A stretch of 64,000 nt of DNA from CBDFHC01 sp965247585 (GTDB taxonomy: Bacteria > Chloroflexota > Dehalococcoidia > Lucifugimonadales > GCA-2712585). The stretch lies in NCBI GenBank assembly GCA_965247585.1, contig CBDFHC010000002.1, positions 186,001-250,000 on the forward strand. Direction: 5' to 3'. Both the position numbers and the translations under genes were made by a program. Below are positions 17,630 to 26,785 of the stretch, piece by piece (the first letter of the stretch is position 1; every line of letters starts with the position of its first letter). Below the pieces are notes generated by a model. That model did not search any database. It worked only from the letters and a program-made list of their open reading frames with translations, and had not been told where the DNA came from.

Positions 17630-17825
17630 TGAAGCTCACCCCCAGAAAGAAAAGTCTAGGTAGGGAGGATGCCTCTCCCAACTGGGATTATGTTCACCCG
17701 GGTTGGGCGAGGGGTGGCCATTATAGCACGGGAAGACCGGCGAACCGGCCTGATTTGTTGCTCGGCCGTGGGCTAGGCCCTGCGCCTCCACCAATGCCAA
17801 CGTGGCGGAGAAGGAAAGAGCTGAA
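17630..17825. other. intergenic region
   Basis: No gene is supported in these 196 bases between two minus-strand genes. A TATAAT box on the minus strand (17720-17725) may serve the ABM-like gene; its -35 region is weak. Confidence 0.4.
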
Positions 17826-19142
17826 CTAGGGCTTTTCTTCTATGACGATGCTGTTTATCACCAGCTCCTCCAGCGGTTTTGACCGCTCTCCTGAGCCGCT
17901 GGCGCCAACAGGTGTGGCGGCGATGGCGTCCACCACGTCCAGACCATCTGTGACGATCCCAAAGATGGTGTACGCAGGCGGCAGGTTGGCCATCTGCCCC
18001 TGGACGATAAAGAACTGGCTGCCATTGGTGTTGGGGCCAGCGTTGGCCATGGCCAGAGTGCCGGGGAGGTAGTCCCTGGTGACGGGCTCATCGTTGAACT
18101 TGTATCCGGGGCCTCCGGTGCCAGTGCCCAGAGGGTCGCCACTCTGGACCATGAAGTTTTGAAGCACGCGGTGGAATATGACGCCGCTGTAGTAACTCTC
18201 TCTGGCCAGGAACACGAAGTTGTTCACGGTAATTGGAGCCTCGTCAGCGAAAAGCTCAAAAGCTATGGTGCCCTTGTTGGTCTCCATGGTGGCCACGTAG
18301 CTCTTGTTCGGATCAATAGTCATGGGCGGAGGTGAATCGTAATTAATGGCTGTCCTTCCTTTCTCCGGCTCGGGCGTTGGCGCTGTGGTCCGGGTGGGCG
18401 TGGGTACGGGCGTTGGGTTTTGGGTCAGGGTGGGCGTGGGTACGGGCACATCTTCCTGAATCGTGATGCTGTTGATGACCAGCTCTTCCAGCGGTTTCGA
18501 CAGCTCCCCTGTGCCGCTGGCGCCAACGGGTGTGGCGGCAATGGCGTCTACAACGTCCAGGCCTTCGATTACGATCCCGAAAATGTTATATGCCTTGGGC
18601 AGTTGGGCCTCCTGCCCCTGGACGATGAAGAACTGGCTGCCGTTGGTGTTGGGACCGGAGTTGGCCATGGCCAGAGTGCCGGGAACGTAGTCCCTGGTCA
18701 CCGGTTCATCGATGAATTTGTAGCCTGGGCCTCCGGCGCCGGTGCCCAGGGGATCGCCGCCCTGAATCATGAAGTCCTTGATGACGCGGTGGAAAATCAC
18801 GCCGTTGTAGTAGCCATCCCTGGCCAGGAAGACGAAGTTGTTGACAGTTACAGGGGCTTCGTCGGCGAAGAGCCTAAGGACAATGGCGCCCTTGTTGGTC
18901 TCCATGGTGGCGACGTAGGTCTTGCCCGGGTCTATAGTCATAGGCGGCGCTGAATCGTAATTAATGGCGGTTCTTCCTTGCTCTGGAGCGGGCGTTGGGG
19001 TTGGGGTGCGGGTGGGCGTGGGAACGGACGCCTCTTCACCTCCGCACGCGGCGGCGAGCACAAGCAATGCCAAGCCGGATAGCAGCGGTAGTGCTGTTTT
19101 GGTCCAGGTCCGGCGAGTACGTATATGCACAGGGTTTACCAC
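17826..19142 (-). CDS. lipoprotein with two cyclophilin-type peptidyl-prolyl isomerase domains
   Basis: A 438-residue exported protein. A lipoprotein signal (LLSGLALLVLAAAC) is followed by a PT-rich linker, a first cyclophilin domain (about residues 60-230), a second PT-rich linker and a second cyclophilin domain (about 270-435). Both have the bacterial PpiA/B motifs VIFHRV, F-M-x-Q-x-GDP, GTLAMAN and NTNGSQFFI. The two domains and their linkers are nearly the same also at the nucleotide level, so the duplication is recent or homogenised. It should assist folding of exported proteins at proline bonds. Single-domain homologues are usual; the tandem arrangement is uncommon. Confidence 0.9.
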   Translation of the reverse strand: MVNPVHIRTRRTWTKTALPLLSGLALLVLAAACGGEEASVPTPTRTPTPTPAPEQGRTAINYDSAPPMTIDPGKTYVATMETNKGAIVLRLFADEAPVTVNNFVFLARDGYYNGVIFHRVIKDFMIQGGDPLGTGAGGPGYKFIDEPVTRDYVPGTLAMANSGPNTNGSQFFIVQGQEAQLPKAYNIFGIVIEGLDVVDAIAATPVGASGTGELSKPLEELVINSITIQEDVPVPTPTLTQNPTPVPTPTRTTAPTPEPEKGRTAINYDSPPPMTIDPNKSYVATMETNKGTIAFELFADEAPITVNNFVFLARESYYSGVIFHRVLQNFMVQSGDPLGTGTGGPGYKFNDEPVTRDYLPGTLAMANAGPNTNGSQFFIVQGQMANLPPAYTIFGIVTDGLDVVDAIAATPVGASGSGERSKPLEELVINSIVIEEKP

Positions 19143-19154
19143 AACCCTAACAGG

Positions 19155-20183
19155 TTATCCTGGTTTGACCGCTTGGACAAGGGAAGAGGGTTTGAATAAT
19201 GGGATGTGCTCCAAGTCGGTGAACCCAGCGTCGCTAAGCCATTCCCGATACCGCTCGACTGGGCGAGTCTCACCACCGTCCATGACTGTAAGGGCGAACA
19301 GGTTGAAAAGGACGGCGAACAGCGGGGAGATGCCGTCCGGCCGAAGGTCAAATTCCACCACCAGTACCAAGCCGCCGGGCGGGAGGGCGCGGAAGCTTTT
19401 CTCAAGCAGAGAGCGGGACACCTCTGGACTGAAGTTGTGCAGCACGTTGCTAAATAGATGAACGTCAAATCCGCTGGGCAGAGGGTCTTGCAAGAAGTCC
19501 ACGGGCTGGGTGTCTATGCGGTGGGATAGCCCCTCGTCGGCGATGTATTGAGCGGCCAAGGAGCAAACGGCGGGCCGGTCCAGCACGGTGGCGTGGAGCT
19601 TGGGGTTGGCCTGTACGGAGGCGATGGACATGATGCCGGAGCCGCCGCCGATGTCCAAAATCCGGGACCGTTTGGAAAGGTTGCAGACGCGGACAAAGCC
19701 ACGGCTGATGGTCTTTCCCAGGCCGTGCATGGCCCGGGTTACCAGAGCGCTGTCCTCGAGACCGATTGGTTGGTGCGCGCCTGTCGCATCAGCGCTCCAC
19801 ACGGGCCGGTCCTCCTTCAGCGCACTTTGGAGGTCCACGGATGGAACGTAAAAGACGCGGTCCAGGGCAATGAAGAGGTCGCCCAAGTAGAAGGGGCTGT
19901 CCTCTACCAGGAATTGAGATGCCAACGGGGTTAGCCGGTACCGCGGGCCCAACTTCTGAAGGAGGCCCAGTCCAGCCAGGGCGTTGAGGAGTATGCGAGT
20001 GGTGCGCGGCGGGATGCCAAGGGCAGAGGCGAGGTCGCTCTCGGTAGCGGCGCCCTGATGCACCCGGGTGAATAGCCGCAGGTCGCAGGCGGTGAGGAGG
20101 GCTTTAGATCCCCAGTATCCCATGCCGAGGTCAAGGATGGGGCTGGGGTCTGGGATGTCCGGGAACTGAGGTGCGGAGGCCAA
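19155..20183 (-). CDS. SAM-dependent O-methyltransferase (acetylserotonin/hydroxyneurosporene type)
   Basis: The 342-residue protein has the two-part layout of small-molecule O-methyltransferases: an N-terminal winged-helix dimerisation domain (TESDLASALGIPPRTTRILLNALAGLGLL) and a C-terminal Rossmann methyltransferase domain with the SAM motif ILDIGGGSGIMSIA. The catalytic region SNVLHNFSPEVSRSLLEK has the His expected in this family. It lies four bases after the SDR gene in the same direction, so they probably form an operon modifying one secondary metabolite or quinone-like compound; the substrate is not known. Confidence 0.87.
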   Translation of the reverse strand: MASAPQFPDIPDPSPILDLGMGYWGSKALLTACDLRLFTRVHQGAATESDLASALGIPPRTTRILLNALAGLGLLQKLGPRYRLTPLASQFLVEDSPFYLGDLFIALDRVFYVPSVDLQSALKEDRPVWSADATGAHQPIGLEDSALVTRAMHGLGKTISRGFVRVCNLSKRSRILDIGGGSGIMSIASVQANPKLHATVLDRPAVCSLAAQYIADEGLSHRIDTQPVDFLQDPLPSGFDVHLFSNVLHNFSPEVSRSLLEKSFRALPPGGLVLVVEFDLRPDGISPLFAVLFNLFALTVMDGGETRPVERYREWLSDAGFTDLEHIPLFKPSSLVQAVKPG

Positions 20184-20187
20184 GGCG

Positions 20188-20943
20188 CTATTGGGCGGTG
20201 CGGCCGCCGTCTATCACCAGCTCAGCGCCGGTGACGAAGGACGACTCGTCAGAAGCTAGGTACAAGGCCAAGTAGGCAATATCGTCGGGACGGCCCAAGC
20301 GGCCGAGTGGGACCGTGGAGATGCGTTGTGCGCGAATCTTAGGGTCCGCCAGGTAGTCCCGGTTCAAGGGCGTCTCGACGTCTCCGGGAAAGATGGCGTT
20401 GACGCGGACGGCGTCGGACGCCAGACGGATGGCCATGGCCCGGCTGAGGGCGCGGAGAGCGCCTTTGGAAGCACGATAGGCCAGGGAGGCCCGGCCACCG
20501 ATCATGGCGGCGATGGATGAGACGTTGATTATAGAACCGCCTCCAGCTTCTATCATAGCGGGGGATACGTGCTTGATGCCCAGATAAGCGCCTTTGGCAT
20601 TCACGTCCAGCGTCCGTCCCCACACTTGCAGGTCTTCAAAGCGCGCTTCCCCCAGCTCGGCGATTCCGGCGTTGTTGACCAGCACGTCCAAACGCCCAAA
20701 ATGCTGGATAGCCAGGGCAACGGTCCCACGCCACGCGTCCTCGTTGGTGACGTCCAGATGGCAAAAGAGGGCGCAGGCACCGGCGTTACGGATTGAATCC
20801 ACGGTTTCATGCCCAGTCTGGTCTCGCACATCGGCCAGCATCACGTTCGCGCCTTCCAAAGCGAATAGGCGCCCGATGGCGGCGCCGATTCCCCGTGCGC
20901 CACCGGTAACCAGGGCCACCTTGCCGTCAAGCCGGGAGGCCAC
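20188..20943 (-). CDS. short-chain dehydrogenase/reductase
   Basis: A 251-residue classical SDR. It has the cofactor motif TGGARGIGAAIG at residues 14-25, DVTNEDAW, the NNAGI motif, catalytic Ser in SIINVSSIAAM, and YRASKGAL where Tyr and Lys form the YxxxK pair; the C-terminus has the GAELVIDGG ending of FabG-like enzymes. Asp in VMLADVRD favours NAD(H). It shares an operon with the O-methyltransferase and the small gene upstream. The substrate cannot be predicted. Confidence 0.92.
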   Translation of the reverse strand: MASRLDGKVALVTGGARGIGAAIGRLFALEGANVMLADVRDQTGHETVDSIRNAGACALFCHLDVTNEDAWRGTVALAIQHFGRLDVLVNNAGIAELGEARFEDLQVWGRTLDVNAKGAYLGIKHVSPAMIEAGGGSIINVSSIAAMIGGRASLAYRASKGALRALSRAMAIRLASDAVRVNAIFPGDVETPLNRDYLADPKIRAQRISTVPLGRLGRPDDIAYLALYLASDESSFVTGAELVIDGGRTAQ

Positions 20944-20955
20944 CGGACCGATACC

Positions 20956-21252
20956 TCAAAGCTGCCCCACCTCGCCCTCGTCTATGGCTTCAACGATGGC
21001 ATCGCCAACGCGGCGCAGGAGGGCCTGACGTTCAGGGTCTGGACCGTCTTCGCCAAGAGCAGCGGCCACGTTGCGGATGTACATTACCCAGGGAAGGGGC
21101 ATGCCTTCAGGAGCCTCGTTCACCAGCAGGTCCCTGACGGCGGCAGTGATGGTATCGGGGGAGTGCTCTCCGATGCTAACCGCCTTGTGGATAACCCGCT
21201 GGGCGGTGTTGTAGAGGGCCGCTTCATAGTTATCTACTTCGTACTGGGCCAT
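20956..21252 (-). CDS. hypothetical protein (98 residues)
   Basis: A small soluble helical protein (MAQYEVDNYEAALYNTAQRVIHKAVSIGE and GDAIVEAIDEGEVGQL regions) that I do not recognise. It is in line with the SDR and methyltransferase genes, 12 bases upstream of the SDR, and with the uncharacterised genes further upstream, so it belongs to the same probable operon. Confidence 0.6.
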   Translation of the reverse strand: MAQYEVDNYEAALYNTAQRVIHKAVSIGEHSPDTITAAVRDLLVNEAPEGMPLPWVMYIRNVAAALGEDGPDPERQALLRRVGDAIVEAIDEGEVGQL

Positions 21253-21300
21253 ATCCTGTGAGCTTTCCGCAAAGGTGGAATCCGCTTGTTTGGGGTGTAG

Positions 21301-21810
21301 TCACGATTCGTCCGCCGGTGAGGCAATGCGGGCAACCACGCCGTTTATAAGCTCCAGCACCGTTTCGTTGGTGAGGTTGATCTTAGACCAGCCAGCATTC
21401 AGGGAGGTTACCGATTGTAGGTTGCAACCATGGGCTGGGGACGGCTGAGGGTCCGGGAGTTGAAAGCTCCTATGGTTGATTGAGTCCGCTGGGTAGCATA
21501 CCACGGAGCGGTCCGAGTAGCTCTCGAAGAGAAGCAAATAGGGCGGCAAGCTGCCGTCCAGGGCAAACGCTTGTGCAAGGGCGCGCATGGTGGTGGAGGC
21601 GCCGTGCTGGCCGAAGATGACCAGACTGGAAAAGGGTGCGCCACGGGGCTTCAGCCATTCACGGAAGGTACGAAACACTTCGTGGGCGGCGTGGTCTGAT
21701 TCCGTTACCAGCAAGACCGCGTGGAACGGGAAGGGGGTGCCTATTTCCGTTTGGATTTCGCCCCACCATCTAAGGAGCTTATCGCGGTCGTGCTCGTCGG
21801 CGCGAGACAT
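21301..21810 (-). CDS. hypothetical protein (about 169 residues)
   Basis: The frame opens at 21894 but the ATG at 21810 is preferred because it avoids an 80-base overlap with the next gene upstream. The protein (SRADEHDRDKLLRWWGEI, FHAVLLVTESDHAAHEVFRTF, SLVIFGQHGASTTMRALAQA) has an alternating strand and helix pattern suggestive of a nucleotide- or cofactor-binding fold, but no known family or motif is evident. It sits in a run of short minus-strand genes from 22.6 to 21.0 kb. Confidence 0.55.
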   Translation of the reverse strand: MSRADEHDRDKLLRWWGEIQTEIGTPFPFHAVLLVTESDHAAHEVFRTFREWLKPRGAPFSSLVIFGQHGASTTMRALAQAFALDGSLPPYLLLFESYSDRSVVCYPADSINHRSFQLPDPQPSPAHGCNLQSVTSLNAGWSKINLTNETVLELINGVVARIASPADES

Positions 21811-21817
21811 AGGGCGC

Positions 21818-22102
21818 CTATTCTTCCGCGGACCGGACCTCGTCTTCAATGGGGAGGCCCTCTTCAGCGCCTTCAAACATGTCCCAGGGCTCAAAAGAGA
21901 GGACGAAGGCTTTAGCCTCCTCCAGATTGGGCAAGTCCTTTACGGCACGACCAGGGTCGTAGCCGGTGGTGGTGGCCAGGGCGTCGTAGCCACGGGAAGT
22001 CTTGCGAACGGCGCCCAATCTGACGGTGTCGCCGTCCCCCGAATCAAGCAGCAACTCTTGTCCCGATTTCCGTTCCCTCCAGTAGATTTTCATACGGCAC
22101 AT
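21818..22102 (-). CDS. hypothetical protein (94 residues)
   Basis: A small, acidic, soluble protein (MCRMKIYWRERKSGQELLLDSGDGDTVRLG at the start, FEPWDMFEGAEEGLPIEDEV near the end). It begins like a beta-rich domain and has an acidic tail. No family is recognised. It lies eight bases upstream of the chosen start of the 169-residue gene, consistent with one operon. Confidence 0.55.
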   Translation of the reverse strand: MCRMKIYWRERKSGQELLLDSGDGDTVRLGAVRKTSRGYDALATTTGYDPGRAVKDLPNLEEAKAFVLSFEPWDMFEGAEEGLPIEDEVRSAEE

Positions 22103-22128
22103 CCTTGCATTAGTCAGAATTGTATAGC

Positions 22129-22584
22129 TTACAAGCGGATTTTCACCTGGCCGGGGGCAAACTTCTGGGCCTTGGCGAAGGCGAAGCGGGCCATCATGGC
22201 GTTGATGGACTGGGGGCAGTGAAGGTGCAGCTCAACGAAAAACTTTACGAAAAACGGGCCGGTGCTCCGAGCAGAGAGACCTTCTACAGGCACGACCGCC
22301 ATAGAGGAGGCCGCGCTGTCTTCCAGAATGTCGGCCGCGAGGGAAGGGTCAAAGCCGTTGCATAACGAGATGGCGAAAAGCCGATCCCTGAGGGCCCCGG
22401 ACTCACAAAGAGACCGCCAGCATTCCCGAGCGCAACCTCCCGCCGCGGGGCCGTGAGCCTGGAGCAGGAGGCAGTTAAAGTCAGGGTGCAGCTCCAACGC
22501 CTGGGATAGCTCATCCGCCTGGGTGAGCAGATGAGGGCCGGCGCCGAGCAGAGAAACGCCCCGGCGGCGCATCGAGGAGAACAT
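22129..22584 (-). CDS. hypothetical protein, start uncertain
   Basis: The first ATG at 22584 gives 151 residues, but the frame is open to a TAG just upstream of 22704 and the added 40 residues look like real protein (STIPGTPNILFVDATGNQEGWEHALSQRMF), with no ATG, GTG or TTG in good context. Either an unusual start is used or the N-terminus is damaged. The body (LLQAHGPAAGGCARECWRSL, LFAISLCNGFDPSLAADIL, GPFFVKFFVELHL) shows a possible CHAT-like or Rossmann-like pattern, but this is weak. I do not recognise a function. Confidence 0.5.
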   Translation of the reverse strand: MFSSMRRRGVSLLGAGPHLLTQADELSQALELHPDFNCLLLQAHGPAAGGCARECWRSLCESGALRDRLFAISLCNGFDPSLAADILEDSAASSMAVVPVEGLSARSTGPFFVKFFVELHLHCPQSINAMMARFAFAKAQKFAPGQVKIRL

Positions 22585-22716
22585 GCGCTGGGAAAGGGCG
22601 TGCTCCCACCCCTCCTGGTTGCCGGTGGCGTCTACAAACAGGATGTTAGGAGTGCCCGGGATGGTAGAACTGTTCAGCTTGTTGCCTCGATGCCGTAGGT
22701 GATACTACCGATTTTA

Positions 22717-23781
22717 CTAAAAATTCCCCGCGGATGGTTTGATTGATGCTAACAGAGCGCGATACTCGTCCGAGTCTTGGGTGTCCGGGCCGGGAACGAA
22801 GATGTGGGTGACACCAAGGGCTTGATAGTCAGCCAGGCGCCGGCGGAGGGCGGAAGGCGGCCCAACCAGGGCCACCTGGTCTATCAGGTCAGGTGGAATG
22901 GCCGCTCGGACGGCGGGCCAGTCGGCCACCTGACGGAACTCCCGCATCCAGCCACCGGCGGCCAAGACCTGTTCGCTTCTGAGGGCGGACCTTACGCGGG
23001 CCAGGACCTCGGCGACGTTGTGGCCGGGCGACGCCAAGGCACGGCCCAGACCGGGCACTGAATAAATAACGGCCATCTGCTCTATTAGTTGGTCCAGGGC
23101 CTCCTCCCGCGCTTCGGTGACGCGTATGCCGGTCTGAACGATGACGGCCATGTTGTCAGGGTCGCGCCCGGCGTTGGCAGCGTGTTGCCGGAATTGTTTC
23201 ACGGTTTTTTCCAAAAAGTGGCGGGAGGGCCAGGCTAACAAGATGCCGTCCGCCAATCGGGCGGCCAGGCGGACCATCCTGGGTCCCACGGCGGCGAGGT
23301 AGATTGGGAGGTGTGGCTGGACCCCATGGAATTCTCGAGTAAGGCGGTTAACGTTGAATTGCCCGGCGGCGGACGCCTGGTACGGTGGGCTCCACCACTG
23401 GCGGAGCAGGGATATGGTCTCTTCCATGACCCTTACCGGATCTCCTACGTCCATGGACAGCAGGCGCTGGTACCACCTCGGAAAGCTGCGTCCCAGCCCC
23501 AAGAAGGCCCGGCCCTGGGACAGCCGGTCCAGGGTGGAGATTGACATGGCCTGGAGGTGTGGCGGCCTGAGGTAGGGACTGGTCACCCCAGGGCCCAGGC
23601 GGACGCGATCGGTGGCGGTGGCGAGGCTGCCGAGGAGGGCGAAGGCATCCCAGTGGAAGGGGTCCTCCGGGACCCAAACGGAGTGGACGCCCGCACTTTC
23701 AGCGGTGCGGACGGACGCAAGGAGCCGATCGGGAGGATGGTCCCGCAGGCGCCGGTGACCCAACTCGATACAGAATTCCAC
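22717..23781 (-). CDS. LLM-class flavin-dependent oxidoreductase (F420 or FMN)
   Basis: The 354-residue protein is a bacterial luciferase-like TIM-barrel monooxygenase or F420-dependent reductase: VHSVWVPEDPFHWDAFALLG, TATDRVRLGPGVTSPYLRPP, LSQGRAFLGLGRSFPRWYQ and PIYLAAVGPRMVRLAARLADG follow in family order. The LGPGVTSPY region is typical of F420-dependent 5,10-methylenetetrahydromethanopterin-reductase-like proteins. Such enzymes are abundant in SAR202-type bacteria, where oxidation of recalcitrant organic matter has been proposed. The substrate is unknown. Confidence 0.87.
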   Translation of the reverse strand: MEFCIELGHRRLRDHPPDRLLASVRTAESAGVHSVWVPEDPFHWDAFALLGSLATATDRVRLGPGVTSPYLRPPHLQAMSISTLDRLSQGRAFLGLGRSFPRWYQRLLSMDVGDPVRVMEETISLLRQWWSPPYQASAAGQFNVNRLTREFHGVQPHLPIYLAAVGPRMVRLAARLADGILLAWPSRHFLEKTVKQFRQHAANAGRDPDNMAVIVQTGIRVTEAREEALDQLIEQMAVIYSVPGLGRALASPGHNVAEVLARVRSALRSEQVLAAGGWMREFRQVADWPAVRAAIPPDLIDQVALVGPPSALRRRLADYQALGVTHIFVPGPDTQDSDEYRALLASIKPSAGNF

Positions 23782-23843
23782 CGCGCGGCCTACCTGGCCA
23801 GGTCAATGGGGCAACCCGAGATTTATCAGCAGCCCGTTCCAGG

Positions 23844-24422
23844 TCAACGTGGACTGACCCAGGTCTCCGAGAAGGCCAAACAGCAGGTGCTGCTGGAAGT
23901 GCCGTTGCGCTGCTGCGGGACCGGTTGGCCCGGGGCCTGCTGACCGTTAATCACCAGCCGCGCGCCGGCGGCGGGGACAAGGACGGTGTAGACGCCGTGG
24001 GGCGGTGACTTTCCTTCGGCGGGCTCGGTGTGGTTGACGAAGGGCTCTCCAAAATCGTGCCAGGTCATGGTGATTAGGTCGTCGCGAGACTTGATGGTCT
24101 CAGTCCAATATGACCTAACGTCGCCGGAGCTCTTGAACTTGGCATCGGTCACTTGGATATTCTTGTCGCCGAAGGGTGGATGGAAATAGGCCTCGAACTG
24201 CTCCTGTATCCAGCGGGCCAGGGCAATGTTGTCCGAGTAGATGCGGACCTGATTGTTGGTGAGATCGCTAACCATGGTGAGGACGTGGCCAGGACCGGCG
24301 GGCGAGATTAGGATACGCCAGAAGCTGCTGCGGGTGGTAATGTCCCCGTCCGGCCGGTGGGCCAGGCGGATAAACGGGTTCTCGCCGGTGACAATGACCT
24401 TGTTGGGATCGATTCCAGGCAT
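23844..24422 (-). CDS. hypothetical protein (192 residues)
   Basis: A soluble beta-rich protein (RSSFWRILISPAGPGHVLTMVSD, DDLITMTWHDFGEPFVNH, HGVYTVLVPAAGARLVINGQ) ending in a Gln/Pro/Ser-rich tail that looks disordered. No family is recognised with confidence. The ATG at 24422 has GGAGG ahead of it (GGAGGCGCCTCATG on the minus strand). It is divergent from the acyl-CoA synthetase gene and lies upstream of the LLM oxidoreductase. Confidence 0.6.
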   Translation of the reverse strand: MPGIDPNKVIVTGENPFIRLAHRPDGDITTRSSFWRILISPAGPGHVLTMVSDLTNNQVRIYSDNIALARWIQEQFEAYFHPPFGDKNIQVTDAKFKSSGDVRSYWTETIKSRDDLITMTWHDFGEPFVNHTEPAEGKSPPHGVYTVLVPAAGARLVINGQQAPGQPVPQQRNGTSSSTCCLAFSETWVSPR

Positions 24423-24588
24423 GAGGCGCCTCCAAGTTAAAAGTGAGGGCTTATTCTAACAGTGAACCCATGAGCCCGCCAACGCCGGTGGCCCAGCCCC
24501 AAGGGGGGCAGTGGATTTGGTGGGACGCTGGGAATAAGATTTGAAGGTCTTACACAGAGAAGGACGTAACACGCGGGCAAGGAGCTGT

Positions 24589-26709
24589 ATGAACCAGTTC
24601 AACCCTGACGCCACAGACTCAATCCACAAGATGCTTAACCCGTCCTCTATAGCGGTGGTGGGCGCTACGGAGAGACCGCAGTACGGCGGCAGATTTCTTC
24701 GTTCGATCATGTGGGCCGGTGACAAGGTGCGGGTTTACCCGGTGAATCCACGCTACGAAGAGGTTTTGGGAATGCGATGCTATGCCAGCGTGCGGGAGCT
24801 GCCGGAAAGCCCAGACCTGGTAGCCGTGATCGTGCCCTATGACCGTGTAATGGCTGTACTTGAGGAGTCTGCCCAAATTGGCGCGGGCTCAGCGATTGTG
24901 ATTTCGGCGGGATTTTCAGAACGGGGAGACGCTTCGAGGGCGCAGGCACAGCAAGAGATGCGGGACTTTTGCCGGAGGACGGGGCTAAGGGTGTGCGGCC
25001 CCAACTGCCTGGGTGTAGCCAACGTTAGGACCGGGGTGTGGGCCACGGCGTCGACAACGTCCAGCGACTTGAAGCCCAGCCCGGTGGCGCTAGTATCGCA
25101 CAGCGGGGCCACGGCCTTTGGGCCGCTGATGACCCGGGCGATGGAGATAGGGCTGGGCTTTTCCCACATAGTGTCCACGGGAAACGAGGTGGACCTGGAG
25201 TCGTCGGATTTCATTGGCTATCTGCTGGAGGACCCGGAGGTGAAGGTGGTTGCCTGCTTCATCGAGGGGTTCAAGGACGGACGGAAGCTTCTGGAGGTGG
25301 CGCGGCGGGCGCTGGAGTTGGACAAGCGGATTGTGCTGATAAAGGTGGGGAAGTCCGAAGTGGGGTCCAAGGCGGCGCTGTCCCACACGGCGGCGTTGAC
25401 CGGGTCAGACGCGGTACACGACGCGGCGTTCAGGCAGTACGGTGTAGTAAGGGCGGACGACTGGGATGAACTGCTACAAACAGCCCATTTGCTGGCATAC
25501 AGCCCTGCGCCCACTAACGATGGGGTGGTAGTTGTGTCGCACTCGGGCGGAGTGAGCTCCATGATAGCGGACCACCTGGGACAGGCAGGGCTGGAGCTCC
25601 CGCCGCTGACATCCGAAGCCCGGGAAGGGATTAGCGAGGTATTGGGAGGATTTGGCTGGTCCGCCAACCCGGCGGACGTGACGGTGTTCGCCAACAGGGA
25701 TGAGTTCAGCCAGATAATGGATCTGTTGGAGAGGGAGCCGGAGGCGGGGTCGATGGTGGTGGCTACCTTTGGAACCCACCAGCAGGTTGAGCAGGTGAAA
25801 GCGCTGAGAGGAAAGTCAAAGAAGCCGATCCTGTTCGTCACCACGGGCGGCAAGGATGCCGCCGAGGGGCTGGCCGGGCTAACGGAGGCGCACATCCCGG
25901 TGTTCTACTCGCCACAGATAATGGCGAAGAGCCTGAGCGGTCTTGTCGAGTATGCCCGTAGGCGGCGGGCATGGCTTGACGAAGGGAAGAGGGCAGACGA
26001 AGGGGGCGGGGCGATAGGCACCGTAGGGGGGTTGCCGCCGCCGGCGGGTCAGACGTTGAGCGAGTTCGAAGCGAAGAGGTTGCTGGAGGGGTGGGGCGTG
26101 CCACCGGCGCAGGAGAAGAGGGCTCACAGCGAGGATGAAGCAGCGAGAGCAGCGCTGGCGATTGGGTTCCCGGTGGCGGTGAAGCTGGACTCACCACAAG
26201 TGTTGCACAAGACGGAGGCCGGAGCGGTGCGCCTCAACCTGGGAAATGAGGCGGCGGTGAGGGATGCGTACCAGGAGGTGACCGAAAACGGGAAGAATTA
26301 TGCTCCCGAATCAGAAGGGAGTCCGGTGCTGGTTCAAGAGATGGTGATGGGGGGTGTGGAGGTGATTGTAGGAATAGGCCAGGACCCTCAATTCGGGCCA
26401 GTGTTGGTTTTCGGGCTGGGAGGGACGTTGGTAGAGCTGTTTGACGATGTGGCGATGCGCGTCTGCCCAATCACAGAAGGGGATGCGTGGGAGATGGTCC
26501 GGGAGGTGAAGGCCTACCGGCTGCTAACGGGGTTCCGCGGCGCGCCGGAGGCGGACGTTGAAGCGGTGGTGGCAACGCTTATGGCCGTCTCGAACATGGC
26601 CCAGAGGTATGTGGACAGGGCGCCTGAATTGGATATCAACCCGCTGATGGTGCTGCCGAAGGGGCAGGGAGTGAAAGCGGTGGACGCGTTACTGAGGTTC
26701 GGAAAGTAG
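24589..26709 (+). CDS. ADP-forming acyl/acetyl-CoA synthetase (fused alpha-beta)
   Basis: A 706-residue NDP-forming acyl-CoA synthetase that links CoA thioester cleavage to ATP formation, or the reverse. Domains in order: CoA-binding Rossmann (SIAVVGATERPQYGGRF), succinyl-CoA-ligase-like domain with the phospho-His region ALSHTAALTGSDAVHDAAF, and C-terminal ATP-grasp (FPVAVKLDSPQVLHKTEAGAV; ELDINPLMVLPKG). The ATG at 24589 with AAGGAG five bases ahead is preferred to one at 24541. It is convergent with three CoA-ester-lyase genes, so a shared CoA-thioester degradation route is plausible. Confidence 0.92.
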   Translation: MNQFNPDATDSIHKMLNPSSIAVVGATERPQYGGRFLRSIMWAGDKVRVYPVNPRYEEVLGMRCYASVRELPESPDLVAVIVPYDRVMAVLEESAQIGAGSAIVISAGFSERGDASRAQAQQEMRDFCRRTGLRVCGPNCLGVANVRTGVWATASTTSSDLKPSPVALVSHSGATAFGPLMTRAMEIGLGFSHIVSTGNEVDLESSDFIGYLLEDPEVKVVACFIEGFKDGRKLLEVARRALELDKRIVLIKVGKSEVGSKAALSHTAALTGSDAVHDAAFRQYGVVRADDWDELLQTAHLLAYSPAPTNDGVVVVSHSGGVSSMIADHLGQAGLELPPLTSEAREGISEVLGGFGWSANPADVTVFANRDEFSQIMDLLEREPEAGSMVVATFGTHQQVEQVKALRGKSKKPILFVTTGGKDAAEGLAGLTEAHIPVFYSPQIMAKSLSGLVEYARRRRAWLDEGKRADEGGGAIGTVGGLPPPAGQTLSEFEAKRLLEGWGVPPAQEKRAHSEDEAARAALAIGFPVAVKLDSPQVLHKTEAGAVRLNLGNEAAVRDAYQEVTENGKNYAPESEGSPVLVQEMVMGGVEVIVGIGQDPQFGPVLVFGLGGTLVELFDDVAMRVCPITEGDAWEMVREVKAYRLLTGFRGAPEADVEAVVATLMAVSNMAQRYVDRAPELDINPLMVLPKGQGVKAVDALLRFGK

Positions 26710-26785
26710 AAGAGTTGGGCGAAACGGAGTGGGTGGGTGGGGTTGACCAGGGCGAAAGGGACTAAACTCCGATGGAATCAGCGTA

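Noticed and set aside
22585..22704. Sec or stop-codon read-through to explain the missing start of the gene at 22129-22584
   Set aside because: The upstream in-frame stop is TAG, not TGA, and no redox motif surrounds it.
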